Part shown: positions 10,001 to 21,700 of the stretch, piece by piece
Position numbering within the stretch: position 1 is the stretch's first letter
How the letters are laid out: the number at the start of each line of letters is the position of its first letter
Source of the DNA: Lepidodermella squamata
Lineage: Eukaryota; Gastrotricha
Assembly (NCBI GenBank): GCA_047495785.1
Contig: JBLDXI010000011.1
Location: 1,674,001-1,738,000, forward strand
DNA length: 64,000 nt
Reading direction: 5' to 3'
Translations under genes and position numbers: made by a program
Notes under the pieces: model-generated
Told to the model about the DNA's origin: nothing
The model's database searches: none
The model's input: only the letters and a program-made list of their open reading frames with translations

Positions 10001-11329
10001 TTTCCGGTGGTAAATTCGCTAATTTCCCGGTGTTAACCTGACTGCGGCGAGGCCATCCGTCGCTTTTTGGCCGACTTCGGCTTGCACTTATTGCCGCGCT
10101 TGTGTTGGCCCATACCGCGGCCATCACGAAATTCGCGACCGCACTTCGCGCATATATTCTCTCCATTTCCTGATTTACTACAAATCACGGCCAGAAGAGA
10201 GCAGTGCAGTACAGTTAAATGTTCAGTACAGTACAGCTCTCTTTGAGTGATTTTTACACATTGGTAAACTTGCATTGGGAAACTTGCATTGGGGAAGTTA
10301 AATGAATCGAAAGCAGCACGAATAAACATAAACTGAAATACTGTAATGACTTGTGACAACCTCAACCTTAAATAACGAAAAGACTTCATCTCGATTTTCT
10401 CAAACATTTATTAATATTCCGAATTCAAAGTCCACCTGTAATTTGCAGTGTTCAGGATTTCAGGATGGTGGAAAAAACCAGCCTTTTACTTCATTTTTGA
10501 GTTCAGCGAAATGGAAAATTTTTGTTGAATTTTTTGGGCGATGAATTTTGGCGATTTTTGTCAATTATTTCTAATTTTCAGCGAGGAGTCGAAGGCGTGA
10601 AATTCACAGCCTTTGCTCATTTTTTCTAATTATTGATTCCACCGGACGTATGCTTTATTTGGAAATTGTTTCAATCATTTTCTCGAAGAAACTGTTCACA
10701 GCCTCTGAAAATGAGGCATTTTTCTTTGCACCGATCTGCATTATTAGCCATGAATCTGTGAAGTCGACTGTTATTTTTTTTCGCAGCGACTCCCGCGTTC
10801 ATTTTTGAATTGCCCAATAGCGTGCGAGCAATTAATTGTAATGGAAAATTAGCCTTTCACGGCTTTTTAGTGGCCGGAGGAAACCACCGCGGATCCGTTA
10901 ATGTGCACTTGGTGAAGATGCAAAGTTAGTTTTAAGCCATTTGTTTCTATTTCTGGCACACTGTTCTGGCCTGGAAGGCGCGATATGCAAACACTAATAC
11001 GTGTTTAATGTTTAATAGACGTGAAGAAGGCGCTATTTGCAGACGTTCGAAATCGCGTGAGACGGTGTTGGAAAAATGATGAGGATAAGACTATCATTCA
11101 AGCCATTTTTGAATGCACAAATGCGAAATCAGTTTGCACCGTGGTAGATGTTGAGCTACATCTGGAGAAGGCTGGTACTCCTATCAATGTCGAGAAGATT
11201 GATGCTATTGGAGAAAGGATGACTTCGGCAAACTTACTTTCAAAGGTTGGAGAGTCGACCTGGACTTTTCATTCAAACGTTCAGAGGTCCTACTTTAAGG
11301 AACACCCACAGGTTACGGTCATGTCATGA
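7095..11329 (+). CDS. ATPase array copy B (long exon-1 form), last intron holds a MULE
   Basis: Exons 7095-7707, 7769-8017, 8080-8277 and 11019-11329 join in frame to 457 codons (456 aa). Compared with copy A, exon 1 extends 18 codons further (R-A-S-G-L-F-P-F-L-N and so on) and uses the strong donor GTAAGT. Presequence-like N-terminus, hydrophobic segment, Walker A (GQYGTGKT at about 140-147) and Walker B-like VPVLVIDN (about 231-238) are all kept. The final intron is 2741 bp because a MULE-type element with a nested SINE sits in it. Splicing across that intron is assumed, since both junctions match the other copies. AATAAA is at 11380. Function is unknown beyond ATP binding. Confidence 0.72.
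8413..8726 (+). mobile_element. tRNA-derived SINE
   Basis: The head carries an A-box-like TAGTTCAGTGGATAG (8425-8439) and a B-box-like AGTTCGATCCCC (8480-8491), the internal RNA polymerase III promoter of tRNA-derived SINEs. The tail ends in an AATAATAAAAAAGG-type A-rich stretch. A perfect 13-bp target duplication TTATTGCTCGCAC flanks it (8400-8412 and 8727-8739). The equivalent place in MULE copy 2 (about 34610) has the site without the insert, so the boundaries and recent origin are well supported. Confidence 0.88.
9639..10407 (-). pseudogene. MULE transposase remnant, copy 1
   Basis: Two minus-strand ORFs. The downstream one (9639-9929) contains R-T-N-N-G-V-E-G-N-N-S-R-Y-N-R, resembling the conserved C-terminal RTNN..E....N segment of MULE transposases. 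The upstream one (10033-10407) ends in a Cys/His-rich segment (C-A-K-C-G-R-E-F with H and C further on) and a basic tail. The FLYWCH-like and coiled-coil regions seen in copy 2 are deleted, as is the catalytic core, so no active enzyme is possible. Confidence 0.65.
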
Positions 11330-11732
11330 TGAGCATGGCGTGATGACCTTGTTGTTTCTGCTGAAAGCCCATAAACCTTAATAAACAACCATACTTAGCG
11401 ATGATTTAACGTGTAATTATTATGTTCGTAAATATGTGGTAACGAACTTGAATTATTTCGATTGTAAATTTAATAAGGGATTAAAAATAATTCTTATCAT
11501 TTTGGAAAGTTCTTACGAAAATTTCTTGTCTTTTGCGAAACTGCTATGCAACTGATTGAAACGACGCAAAGAAGACTAATCAAAAGCCAACAATATAGGC
11601 TAATAATTAAGGAAACATAAGGTTAATAGTGAAAAGTCCTGTCGATGTCTTGTGCGTTTTGTGTTATATTTGTATGATATGAATGACATGAGTAGTATGA
11701 ATAACGGTGATATGATATAACAGTGGTTCGGT

Positions 11733-11905
11733 GGTCGGCTAATTTATTAGCGCGAGAACTGATAGCAGTGGCCGAAGATTCACGGCGCCTGACCGAGTGG
11801 AAATTGAAAGCAGCAGCAGCGAACAGGAAAGTTGTCCGCACAAACCCGCGTGTTATCAGGAGAGGGACCGGGGACGGAGACCTGGATTACCTGGATTACC
11901 CAAAC
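11733..11905 (+). mobile_element. Short fragment of the RT-type LINE seen at 3679
   Basis: About 170 bases match 3891-4050 and 28033-28190 (S-A-N-L-L-A-R-E-L segment of the LINE linker). The fragment begins abruptly after the ATPase 3' flank and ends at a foldback element, so the copy B unit kept only a stub of its retroelement. Confidence 0.7.
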
Positions 11906-12300
11906 ATCTTAACTTTTGAGTCGCGAGTGCGCGCGCTTCACTCGGCGCTCAAAATCTAAGGTGAACGTAAAACTTCAATCGATAGAGAATTGTACAAATA
12001 ATCTGTTGGTATAAAAACTGACACGACATTTGAAAGCAACCCTTTAACATCGTCGCGCGCGGTATCAAGTTTGTTAAAAATAATGTAACTCATGCGCGGG
12101 GGTCAAGTCCTGATTTTTACAAACTTGATACCGCGCGCGACGATGTTAAAGGATTGCCAAAAGATTATTTGTACAATTCTCTATCGATTGAATATTGGGT
12201 TTTCGCGCGAATTATTTAAAATAAAAAGGTTTTACGTGCACCTCAGATTTTGAGCGCCGAGTGAGAGCGCGCGCACTCGCGACTCAAAAGTTGAGATGCA
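11906..12300. mobile_element. Foldback (palindromic) MITE, about 400 bp
   Basis: The arms are inverted copies. CTTTTGAGTCGCGAGTGCGC near 11917 is mirrored by GCGCACTCGCGACTCAAAAG near 12272. The inner arms ATCGATAGAGAATTGTACAAA and the ACATCGTCGCGCGCGGTATC block are mirrored as well. The short loop is near 12080-12110. No ORF. Sequence motifs such as TCGATAGAGAATT and GTAAAAC are shared with repeats at 5400-5760, 12320-12370 and 22400-22700, so this is one member of a dispersed family. Confidence 0.8.
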
Positions 12301-12494
12301 AGTACAAATTTTTCCCGCGAGATATCTTTGTCTATTCGATAGAGAATTGTCTGAATTATTTTTTGGTATAAAAACCGCTCAAATAATCAAAACTTGTGCT
12401 TCGACTTGACCGCACGCGGCCTTTGGATTTCCAAAATGTTCGACTTGGCGTTCGCTCACAAGTCAACTTTTACCCTCCGATTGCGCAACCGGCG

Positions 12495-12535
12495 CTTTGG
12501 GGCCGGACGGAACTAATATGGGCCCGGAATTGAGC
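12495..12535. mobile_element. Solo terminus of the SWIM-type MULE family
   Basis: GGCCGGACGGAACTAATATGGGCCCGGAATTGAGC matches the right-hand end of the MULE at 50718-50751 with few mismatches. No partner end was recognised nearby, so it is an orphan terminus. Confidence 0.7.
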
Positions 12536-12679
12536 TGTAGAACAAGTAGAACAATGAAAACCAGAAGAACAATGTAGACAGGGCAGAGAAAGAGTTGGGT
12601 AATCTCGGATTAACGGGTCTCACTCGTGCGGCCATTTGCGTTCGAGGTGCCAAAAGTATCGTGCGAAGCAAATATACGA

Positions 12680-12965
12680 ATTCCTCCCGCAGTCATCCCG
12701 CACATCCCGCAGTTCATCATGTGGACGTCCACGTGTATTGCAGCGTGATAAAAATTTCTCTGCATTCTCCCATACAAAAAATAGTGTGCATATGTTAATG
12801 ATTTTGCGAGAAGATGAATGCTTACTCATTGATACTGGCAAAAAATCATGTTTGTAGGGTGGGCCGGGTGGGATATAGCTTATCCCGCACCCTTATCCCG
12901 CAGTCCCGCAGTCATCCCGCAGTCCCGCATCACGTGAACAAACTGCGGGATGCTGCGGGAGGAAT
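12680..12965. repeat. Degenerate TCCCGCAG repeats in both orientations
   Basis: Units of (A)TCCCGCA(G) recur at 12683-12715 and 12885-12930, and the complement (CTGCGGGA) recurs at 12941-12962, giving a GC-rich potential hairpin. No gene is seen between 12536 and the upstream block of copy C. Confidence 0.6.
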
Positions 12966-13535
12966 TTCTAAAATATAGCTGGGCGGCGCGGCAACAGTGC
13001 TTGGGCGACCTTGGCTCAAGACCATGGTCGATCAATCCAGTGTCGAGCAGTGTGTCGTATGCCGTAAGTTATACCTATGGCAAAACTAGGAGATTGCCGG
13101 CCCGTCGCATCCTGGTCGACCAGACCGCGATGTGGTCGCTTTCGGACTTGGGTCGTAACAGTATCGTGTTTCAATTTTTGGCGCGCGTCTTTCTTTGCTC
13201 TTTCGTGCGCTTGATTGATGTTTTTGTTTTTGATGAGTTACGCTTAAACCCATTTATAATCTCTAAACGTTGTGTAAATCGTCAAAATCTTTTGCCCTTT
13301 ACCCCGCCTTTTCTTCTAATCAATATCATAGTGTTCTGAGAATTCATTCTTGGACATCATAATGTTAAAGCACCTGCCACAGTAGTCATTTGATTCAATC
13401 GTAGAGTGCAATTCTGCCAAAGGAAGGAGCTCGCATCCCTGAAAACATTAAAAATCACGCTGGATGTTGTGGTATTGAGTATCTTTTGTTGGTTAATAAG
13501 TTCAAATATATTCATAGATATACAGTTAATTAAAA

Positions 13536-15002
13536 ATGATTCTAGGAAACTTGCGCCTACTATCACTGGCGACTAAACGATTTCGTGTCGACCGTCGTCA
13601 TGCTCTTCTAACGCCAAAGCTTAATACGGGTCAAAACTCATTCGTCATTTTCCAGCGTTCCTTCTCAGCCGCGCCATCCAATAATGCCTGGCTTGACTTT
13701 GTTAAACGAATCACACTGGGCGAAATTGCCGGTTCTGCTGTCGTGCTTGTTATTGGTAGTATCCCACTTAACTACGCCTATGTTAGATATAAGGATGCGG
13801 AAGCGATGAAACGTCGTTTAGAACAAGGCTGTGGCGCATATTTAGACACGGACAACCGAGTTTTCATTGACCGTCCAGAGTTGGAGAAGGATTTACAACT
13901 CTTGATAACGCCACATACACCGGCCTTGGCTGAAAGTTATTTCCTCATTACTGGAGAGTATGGCACAGGCAAGACGATTGCGGTTAAGAAAGCGTGTCGA
14001 TCTATTGGGAGTGGTGTGATTTACGTGTCTGTTCCTAAGCATGCCTCCCTATTCGCCTCAGCTTTCGCCAAAGCTACCGCCTACAAAACTGAAAGTAGAG
14101 TTTCACGCTCTCATTTATTTGTGCTACATTTGTTCTTATATAGGTAATGAAGTAAACTTGAGCGATATTTACCGTGCGTTCAAAGAAACGGCGAAGTGGT
14201 ACAAGGCGAAATATCATAAAGTACCTGTTCTTGTCATTGACAACGTGAATATCATGGCAAAAGATGATCCAAAAATGTTAGAAGTGCTTCAAGAAGGCGC
14301 AAAAGACGCTATTGACCATCGCCAATTCGTTACTGTATTTGTATCATCCGATAGCGTGACGCCTCAGCAAATTACGAGTTCGTTTATGCAAAGTACGATT
14401 CATTTCAGTAATTGCTAACTGTTTTTTGTATTCAATAGACAGAAATGCCTTTTCGCGTGGGAGGTTGTATCGCGTAGCCGATATGAATCAAGACCAAGTG
14501 TTCGAGTACCTTCAGAAACGTGGCGTGGAGAACACTGATGGTACGCTCTACTCGCGCGTCTTCGCCCTTGTCGGTGGACGTCCGTTAGAGTTGAGCGGAG
14601 TCTCTGCTAACCTGATAGATGGAAAATCGTTTCAAGGTACTCACTTGTACTTTGCTCTTCTATATGTAAACATTAATGCGTGTTTTTATAGACGTGAAGA
14701 AGGCGCTATTTACAGATGTGCGGAATCACATCCAACAATGCTGGAATACTTATGAAGATAAAGCTATCCTGCAAGCTATTTTTGAATGCACAAATGCGAA
14801 ATCAGTGTGCTCCGTCATAGATGTCGAACGACATCTGAAGAAGGCTGGTAATACTGTCAACGTTGAGAATATTATAATTGTCTCAGACAGAATGACTTCG
14901 GCAAACTTGCTTTCAAAGGTTGCAGAGAAGACCTGGACTTTTCATTCAAACGTTCAGAGGTCCTACTTTAAGGAACACCCACAGGTTACGATCATGTCAT
15001 GA
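13536..15002 (+). CDS. ATPase array copy C, the compact form without insertions
   Basis: Exons 13536-14094, 14144-14392, 14439-14636 and 14692-15002 give 439 codons (438 aa). The exon-1 end, intron 1, exon 2 and intron 2 match copy A almost perfectly, while exon 4 is more divergent, which suggests gene conversion or partial exchange. Walker A is GEYGTGKT at about 140-147, and the IDN variant of Walker B is kept. The final intron is only 55 bp and is the empty site for the MITE present in A and D. AATAAA is at 15058. Of all copies this is the cleanest, and the best reference for gene structure. Confidence 0.77.
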
Positions 15003-15239
15003 TGAGCATGGCGTGATGACTTTGTTGTTTCTCCTGACGCCAGTCCTTAATAGTTTCAATAAACAAAATGCTTAGCGATGATTTAACGTGTTATTTATTG
15101 TCAATTTATATGTGCGTAAATATGTGGCAACGAACTTATTATTCGGATTGTGAATTAAATGAATGACGCAAATAAGAGAAACCAAAAGCCAACAACAAAA
15201 AATATATGCGATTGAATATTAACTCTTTTGAGGTTTTTA

Positions 15240-18164
15240 CTCCTATTTGTGCCCTGCTTGCGCTACTGCGGCAGTACACTTACTTACTTGTCATTCGATG
15301 GCCGGCGGTCAAGCTACTGACCGTCGCTGGAAGAGAGGTGGCAAGTCGAAGAAGCAGAAGGAGCTTCCTGCGTTCTCGCTGTTCAAGGCGCTGAAAGGCC
15401 TTGAGTCAAGGCCCTTGACACCTCCGATGTTGCCAAGGTGCTGAAACTGATCAACTCAATCAAAGTTTCGAAAAACTGTCCTGAGACCCTGTCCGTTATT
15501 GGCGAGGTCCACATGGCTGATGACTCCATCGACTCCATCGACGATCCGCCGCTGGTCAACCGTGGCGCGTTTGCGGCCGCTCACCAGCCCCCGCCGACAG
15601 CCCTAACGGCCCCTGTTGCCCCTGTTGCCCCTGTCGTCCCGCCGAGTCGGAGTACTCCTCCTGCGGGTGCTGCAACCGGGCCTGCCACGCCTGCAAACAC
15701 CGGCGCGTTCCGCACTGTCATCATCGACAACGTGCATGGCGTTCGACGGAGCGAACTTGAGCCCCAGCTCTATGCGGCTGTCCCGTGGCTGCGACCCGAA
15801 ACTGTCATCGTAATGGCTAGCGGCGGCTTGCGGGTCATCTGCAAGTCGGCTGTCGATGCCAAACGCCTTCTGGATCGGGACGGATTTACACCCGGCGCCT
15901 TTCGGGGCTCGGGGCAACCCAAGAGATCATCGGTCAACATCCACCGCCGGCTGCGTGTCAACCGCCTGCTAACCCTGCCATTCGTAACCAGTTCCTGTCG
16001 CCTGATGGCGCTCGTCTGTTTGAAATGCTGGATGCTCGGCTGAAGCAGTGTGAAGAGAAAGAGGGGGCTGTCAGTCAGCGTCTTATGCGGCTCCAAAGCG
16101 CCTTCCTTGAAGTCACGGACCTTGTGAAGACTGTTTTAGATCAATTTCATCCGGTAGCACTCTTATTAATGAATCCTTCTTTTAGTCTCTTCCTTCTCCT
16201 TGAACGGGTATGCTACCTTCCGCTGTGATAGGGCACAGGACCTTGCAACAGCCTTGCTTGGCGACGCGCATGGCGGTTCGGCGATCCTGGTTCGCAAAGG
16301 GACGGTTGTTGTGTCTGAGCAGAAGCTGGCCTTGACTGGGGCGAAGAGAAGTGAGTGGCTCCGTCTCGACCTGTTGCCTGACCATCGTAGCGAAGTCGTG
16401 CGTGTGATCACCGGCTACAGTCCCCCCACGTCTAGTCTCGACCTGCGGTGGCTTGAAGAGGAGTTTGCTGATGCTGCCCGCCTCGGCCTCCCGTGCTTCT
16501 TCAGCGGCGACCTCAATGCGAAATCTCCGTTGTGGGGGAAGAAAGATCGTTGGAACGCCAGCGGCTTTTCGCTCCGCCATGCTGCAACCCGACTCGGCCT
16601 CACGATCTTGCCCACACCGAAACCCACTCGCCTTCACCTCGACACTGGCACCTTGTCAACCCTCGATGTTTGGGTCCTTAACGACGCCGCACTGCGCTTG
16701 CTGCGCGTTGGTGTGATTGTTGGCGATAGGTACACCAGCGATCATTATACGACCTCTATATCTGTCGATTTTCCGGTTGGCAGACGCCCACCTGCATTTG
16801 ACCATCCCGCTCCTGACCCGTTCCCGCGCTTCGATGTCTCCCGCGCTGACCGTCTCGGCTTTTCGCGTACGCTGATCGAGAAGTTGATTGCGATTCCTAT
16901 GCCTGTTCTCGGTGACCCGTTCCCGCGTCTTGTCGAGTATCGCCGCTCCGTCACCCGCGCTGTAGCCGACTCCCGTGACCGTCACGTGCCCGTCTGCGAG
17001 CCAGGGGAGCTGCGGAGGCTTGCTATGAGCCAGGAGATGCGTCAGATCATCAAGGAGAAGCGCATTCTGGAGAGAGCCCTGGGCGACCATGTCGACCGCT
17101 ACCTGTGGGTTCTTCTCATGGCCCTTGACGCCCGTTTTCGTGATGCGAAGCAAGCCCATCAACTCCGCCGAGATGTCGCCAACCTTCGAATGGTAGAAGC
17201 TCTGTCAGCTCAACGCCGCTACCGCGAAGCCTGGGAGCGACTCAACCGTCTCGACAAGCACCGCCCGCAGCGCTCGACTGGTCCTATGATGAAGCTTGAT
17301 GATGGTAGCGTCCTAGAGCCGTCCGTCGAGCTCGCTGATGTCCTTCTCGATCAGTTTGTGAAGCCCATGACGCCATTCACCGACCCTGCTGCCGACGCCT
17401 ATCTGAAGCAACAGTGGGCTGACATCGAACAGTTCGGCGCCTCTGATCCAGACCTACAACGCACTGACCGCCTTCAGCTTCCAGCCCCGGGCGAGTTCTC
17501 CGTCAGTCAGCGCATGGTTGCCGATGCTGTGGTTGGATGGTATCAGCCCCGTCTTCTACAAGTGGGGTGGACCGGTGCTGCAGCGCCACCTCCGGCACAT
17601 GTTCAACCTGAGCCTCGGATCGCGCTTCGTATTGCCCGACTGGAAGGAAGCTGCTGTGATACCCGTGCCGAAAGCTGGCAAGCCGTTAGGAGCTGTCTCA
17701 TCCCAGCGGTCGATCTCGTTGTTACCCGTCGACGGCAAGCTGTTGGAGTTCATCGTGGCGCGTTGGTTGGGCGAGTGTTTGGAGAGCCACCACGCCCTGC
17801 CCGACAACCAGCCCGACATGCCTCCAGGAGTGAAGTGATGCCATTCGCGTGGCGCAGCTACGCTGCCCGACTAACACTCGATGGCTCGGCGATCCCGCAA
17901 GTCCCTGTCATGCCCATCCTTGGTGTCCATCTTGATGCTAAGTTGACCTGGAAGGCCCACATGGACCGCGTTATCACCCGCTGCACTAGCAATTTATCGC
18001 ATTTTCGCAGTGTCTGTCGAGCCCCTGGCCTTTCTCGCCGGTGGCGCCGAACCGCGTATCTAAGTCTCGTTCGAACCACGTCAACATATGGTAACATCGT
18101 TTTCTGCACTGCACCCAAGCGGCAACTCAAGCGCCTTCATGTCCTTCAGAACGATTGCAAATAA
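15240..18164 (+). mobile_element. Jockey/R1-like LINE, internally deleted
   Basis: The element is GC-rich compared with its surroundings. ORF1 begins near 15298, is Pro/Ala-rich around 15590-15700 and is frameshifted near 15410 and 15990. ORF2 (frame at 16200-18164) has an APE endonuclease with G-D-L-N-A-K at about 16507, S-T-L-D-V-W and S-D-H-Y-T-T-S. RT-like W-K-E-A-A-V-I-P-V-P-K-A-G follows near 17640 in a shifted frame. The F-A-D-D catalytic block is missing, and the frame ends in a typical C-terminal LINE segment (L-G-V-H-L-D). Near-identical 28-base stretches around 15204 and 18165 (GCAAATAAGA... to AAAAGCCAACAA) flank it. It split the 3' flank of ATPase copy C. Confidence 0.8.
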
Positions 18165-18722
18165 GACTAACAAAAAGCCAACAATATAGGCTAATAGTTA
18201 AGGAAACGTAAGGTTAAAAGTGGAAAGTCCTGTCGATGTCTTTGTGCTTTTTAGTGTTATATTTAGGACTTCGTTATGACTCATATCAATGGTTGCGGAC
18301 TTTGAATCTTTTGGAGGATTTGTTGTAGGAACAGTAAAACGTCGAGCAGGGTAATGACGGTCTGCAACTTCTTGTATATTATGTTGGATGCATAGAACGT
18401 TTTCTTCAAGGCGGCTTTCACTATCTCTGACATAATCCTTGACATAGTCATAGTTGTGTCATCTCCTTAAGGGGTATGATTGTCCACATAAGATGATGAT
18501 ATGTATTCCAACGCTTGATTAACTGTAGAGGTTGAAAGAAAACATGCGCCCTTCATGAAGTGGTCAAAGTGTTACAGCCTTCCTTTCGTATCTGCAATTG
18601 ACGTTGTCCTAATAATAACTCAATATGCATCAACCATTTCTTGAACTGTATCTACGTTATACGTAACACTGTGGGTATACCTTAGAACCGTGAGTTGATA
18701 TCTGCGTATAGATTTTCGATTT
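18165..18722. other. Remainder of the ATPase copy C 3' flank and unassigned sequence
   Basis: 18165-18265 continues the unit 3' flank (AGCCAACAATATAGGCTAAT block). 18266-18722 is AT-rich; no gene or repeat was recognised. Confidence 0.5.
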
Positions 18723-18795
18723 CTAAGGCGGGAGACGCTGTTTTTGTCCCCCGCTGTGTTTTAATAGTGATTTTAAATCAACTATTACCCAGTGT

Positions 18796-21700
18796 TTGGC
18801 GAGGCTCATGGCGTCCCCAGAACTGAAGAATTTCCGATTCGACACGGTGAAGAACGGAGTTAGCGGGCAGCTGACGTTGAAAGACATCGTAGCGGCTCTC
18901 AACCAGTTTCGTGACCTTTTCGTGGGCTGTCTCGAAAGCCTCCAGAAGAAAGTGGAAGACACGTTCGGTCCGGAAGGCTCTATCAAGGCCGAACTAGCGA
19001 CCAAGAGAAGATGTTCACCGGGCGGATTGACGAGTTAGCGAAGAAGGTGGAGGAGCTTGCTCCAAAGTAATCCGAAAGGAAAGCGAAGAGGATAAGGTCG
19101 TCTTCGACGGCTACTTCCTCAGAAAATGACGGGCAACGAGGGAAAACAAAGAGGCGGCGAGGTGGCAGCTGCGAGCGTGCAACATCCAGGGCTACCGGGA
19201 GGAGAAGCGAGATGTCATGACAAATTTGGTCTATGAGGGTGACATGTGCGGTTTCGCTGAAACATGGAAACTGGAATCTGAACTACCTGACTTCGATGGT
19301 TACGAAAAGTTTGTCTCATCGGGAAAACGCGTGGGCAAAGGAAGACTGTCTGGCGGTGAAGCGGTCTACATCAAGAAAGAGCTAGAAAAACTTTGCAAGT
19401 TTGTGTGCAAGTTTATGTGGAGTATGCGATTGCAATTTCGACCACTGGGGGTGGACGCAGAACCTTGATCGGCTGGTTATACCGGCATGAAGATCCGACC
19501 TGCTGGGAAGAGTTTGACGACAGGATTCGGGAACTAAGTGACAACCATGACGCAGTACTGCTACTTGGTGATTTTAACTGCCGGCTCGGATGGGACAGCG
19601 ACGCTCCTGGAAAAATCTGCGCACTTCTGCCTGAATGGGTAACAGACGACGACCTCTCGCTAGCTGAATTTCTGAACTTTGTTAATTGCAATAATTTGGT
19701 CGTGGTAAACGGTAGAGTGACACTGCAGCAAAGTCGTCTGGTTACACGACCCGCAAGTGGGTCGGTGGTGGATTACGCCCTGATCAACGACGACAGTTTT
19801 GACATGATCAGCGAGATGGCGATCGAAAACTGCAGAATATCTGACCACAACGCGCTGAAAGTTAGCATTGAATTGGAATCAACATGTCCCGAACGCATTC
19901 GAATTGACGGCAAACGGTTCAAATTGGAGGTTAGGAATTTCGCAAAACGATTGGATGGTAGTGAAACAGTCTCGGCCCTATCTCGTGGCCTGTTGTCCAT
20001 GGCTGAAAACTCACAGAAGATGAATTGGAACTGGAGATGGCGAAAACCGGAAGCTACGGCTGTACCTCGCTCGAGCAAATTGGCGCTTTTGTCTGATGAA
20101 GGATAGGTTGAAATGCTTAGTCGAAAAGCCCAACAAGGTCTGGGAGCTGAAGCGTAAGGAAGGAAGACAACAAATGCCACCGGTAGAAGTTTTTCACTGT
20201 CACCTGATGAAGGCACTAGGCGGTGGAAATTCATCTATTCTGAGGGAAAAGAAACTGACTGCTACTCTTGAGAAAATGGCTGTCACTGCAGTGAAGCGAA
20301 TCGCTATCGACGACGGTGTTTCCACCAAATTGATCAAACTGGATGCTCTAAGTGCTTGGTCCAACCCGTTCACGAATGCGATGAAGCCCAGCGAGAGTTC
20401 GGCGAAACTACCCGATGGCCGTGTGATTCGAAGGGAAATGATTCTAGATCTGATTTCGGTTGATGGAATAAAAGCTGCGATTGAGAGATGTGCTAGCGTA
20501 TCTGCGGCTGGCCTTGATGGTATTGGATATCAACATGTCCGAGCTAGCATTGAAGTCATGGCTCCGATGCTGAGCAAGATCTACACGGGTATTTTGAACT
20601 GGCAACCGTACCCGAAAGAGTGGAAAACCGCCTTCTTCAAACCGGTCTTCAAACAGGGAGACTCAAATGACCCGAACAACTACCTACCGATATCATTGCA
20701 ACCCTGCGTTGCAAATGTTTTCTCGAAAATTCTGGATGTTCGGTTGAGAGAATGGCTGAGTCTGTTTTCGAAATTGCAAAAGTGCTAATTCGGATTCCAG
20801 GAGTGCTGCTCAACATTAGGCGCGGTAATGGGTAATGGTGCTGAACGCTGTTATGGCCTATCGGCGCGAGCGTCATCCACGTGTATATGCAACTTTTGTC
20901 GACTTTACCTCGGCGTTCGATAAGATCAACCGCAACCTTTTGTTCAAGAAGCTCGATCGACGCGGCGTGCCGCTTCAACTCGTTGCTTCAATGTATGATG
21001 ACACAAAAGCGGCTGTATCAGTGGGCGATGAGATCTCGGCTACCTTCGATGTTCAGGATGGAGTGAAGCAGGGCGACCCTCTGTCGTCGCTGTTGTTTTG
21101 CGTCTACATTGACGACATGGAGGAAGCGCTGGAAATGCCAGGCGTAGCTGGTTTGCCTATCGGCATCAAGAGCGTGAGGTGTATTCTGTTCGCAGACGAT
21201 GTGGTCATACTGTCGGCCCATCGACACGAAATGGAAGGGTATTTGTATCGACTGCTAAAGTACGAAAAGGACAACTGGTTGACAGTCAACAGACGGAAAA
21301 CAAAGTACGTCATTTCGCCAAATTAGACTGAAACTGCTGAGGCTTACCGGGCTCTTGCCAAGCTTATTTGAAAAATTCAACGAGTTGCCGATTGCAAGCC
21401 TCAGACTGCTGAATAAGGGGGTCGTACTGGCGGCTGGTCTTTACGCGCGGAGTTATGGGGCCTTGATAGGCAATCAGCTATTCCGCCTTTGCATTGCAAG
21501 ATGATCAAGAGAGCTTACCGACTGCCTACATGTACCAGCCAAAGGTTGCTGGAGAGAGAGCTATGGTTGCCCGTCGCGAATACGGAGAGAAAAAACTCCG
21601 CGATTAGATTCTATTTTCGAATAAGAGACGAATGGGAGAGACGATAGTCTGTTGCGAACAGCATACCTGACACAGCTGATGTCAATGTCACGAAGAATGT

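Larger units (their letters stand above)
8331..10907. mobile_element. MULE copy 1, non-autonomous, in the last intron of ATPase copy B
   Basis: Inverted ends of about 100 bp start near ATTTACGGATCCGCGG and carry the GTGGTTTCCTCCGGCCACT block at both sides (8331-8425 with the SINE interrupting, and 10800-10907). The element sits inside the arms of the older intronic MITE. Minus-strand ORFs at 9639-9929 and 10033-10407 are remnants of a transposase. Relative to copy 2 at 34543-39895, about 780 bp of transposase sequence is missing at the junction near 9980. Confidence 0.75.

Noticed and set aside
19393-20234. Separate host gene with endonuclease/phosphatase domain
   Set aside because: The domain is followed collinearly by reverse transcriptase blocks and a LINE 3' end, so it is the retroelement's own endonuclease.
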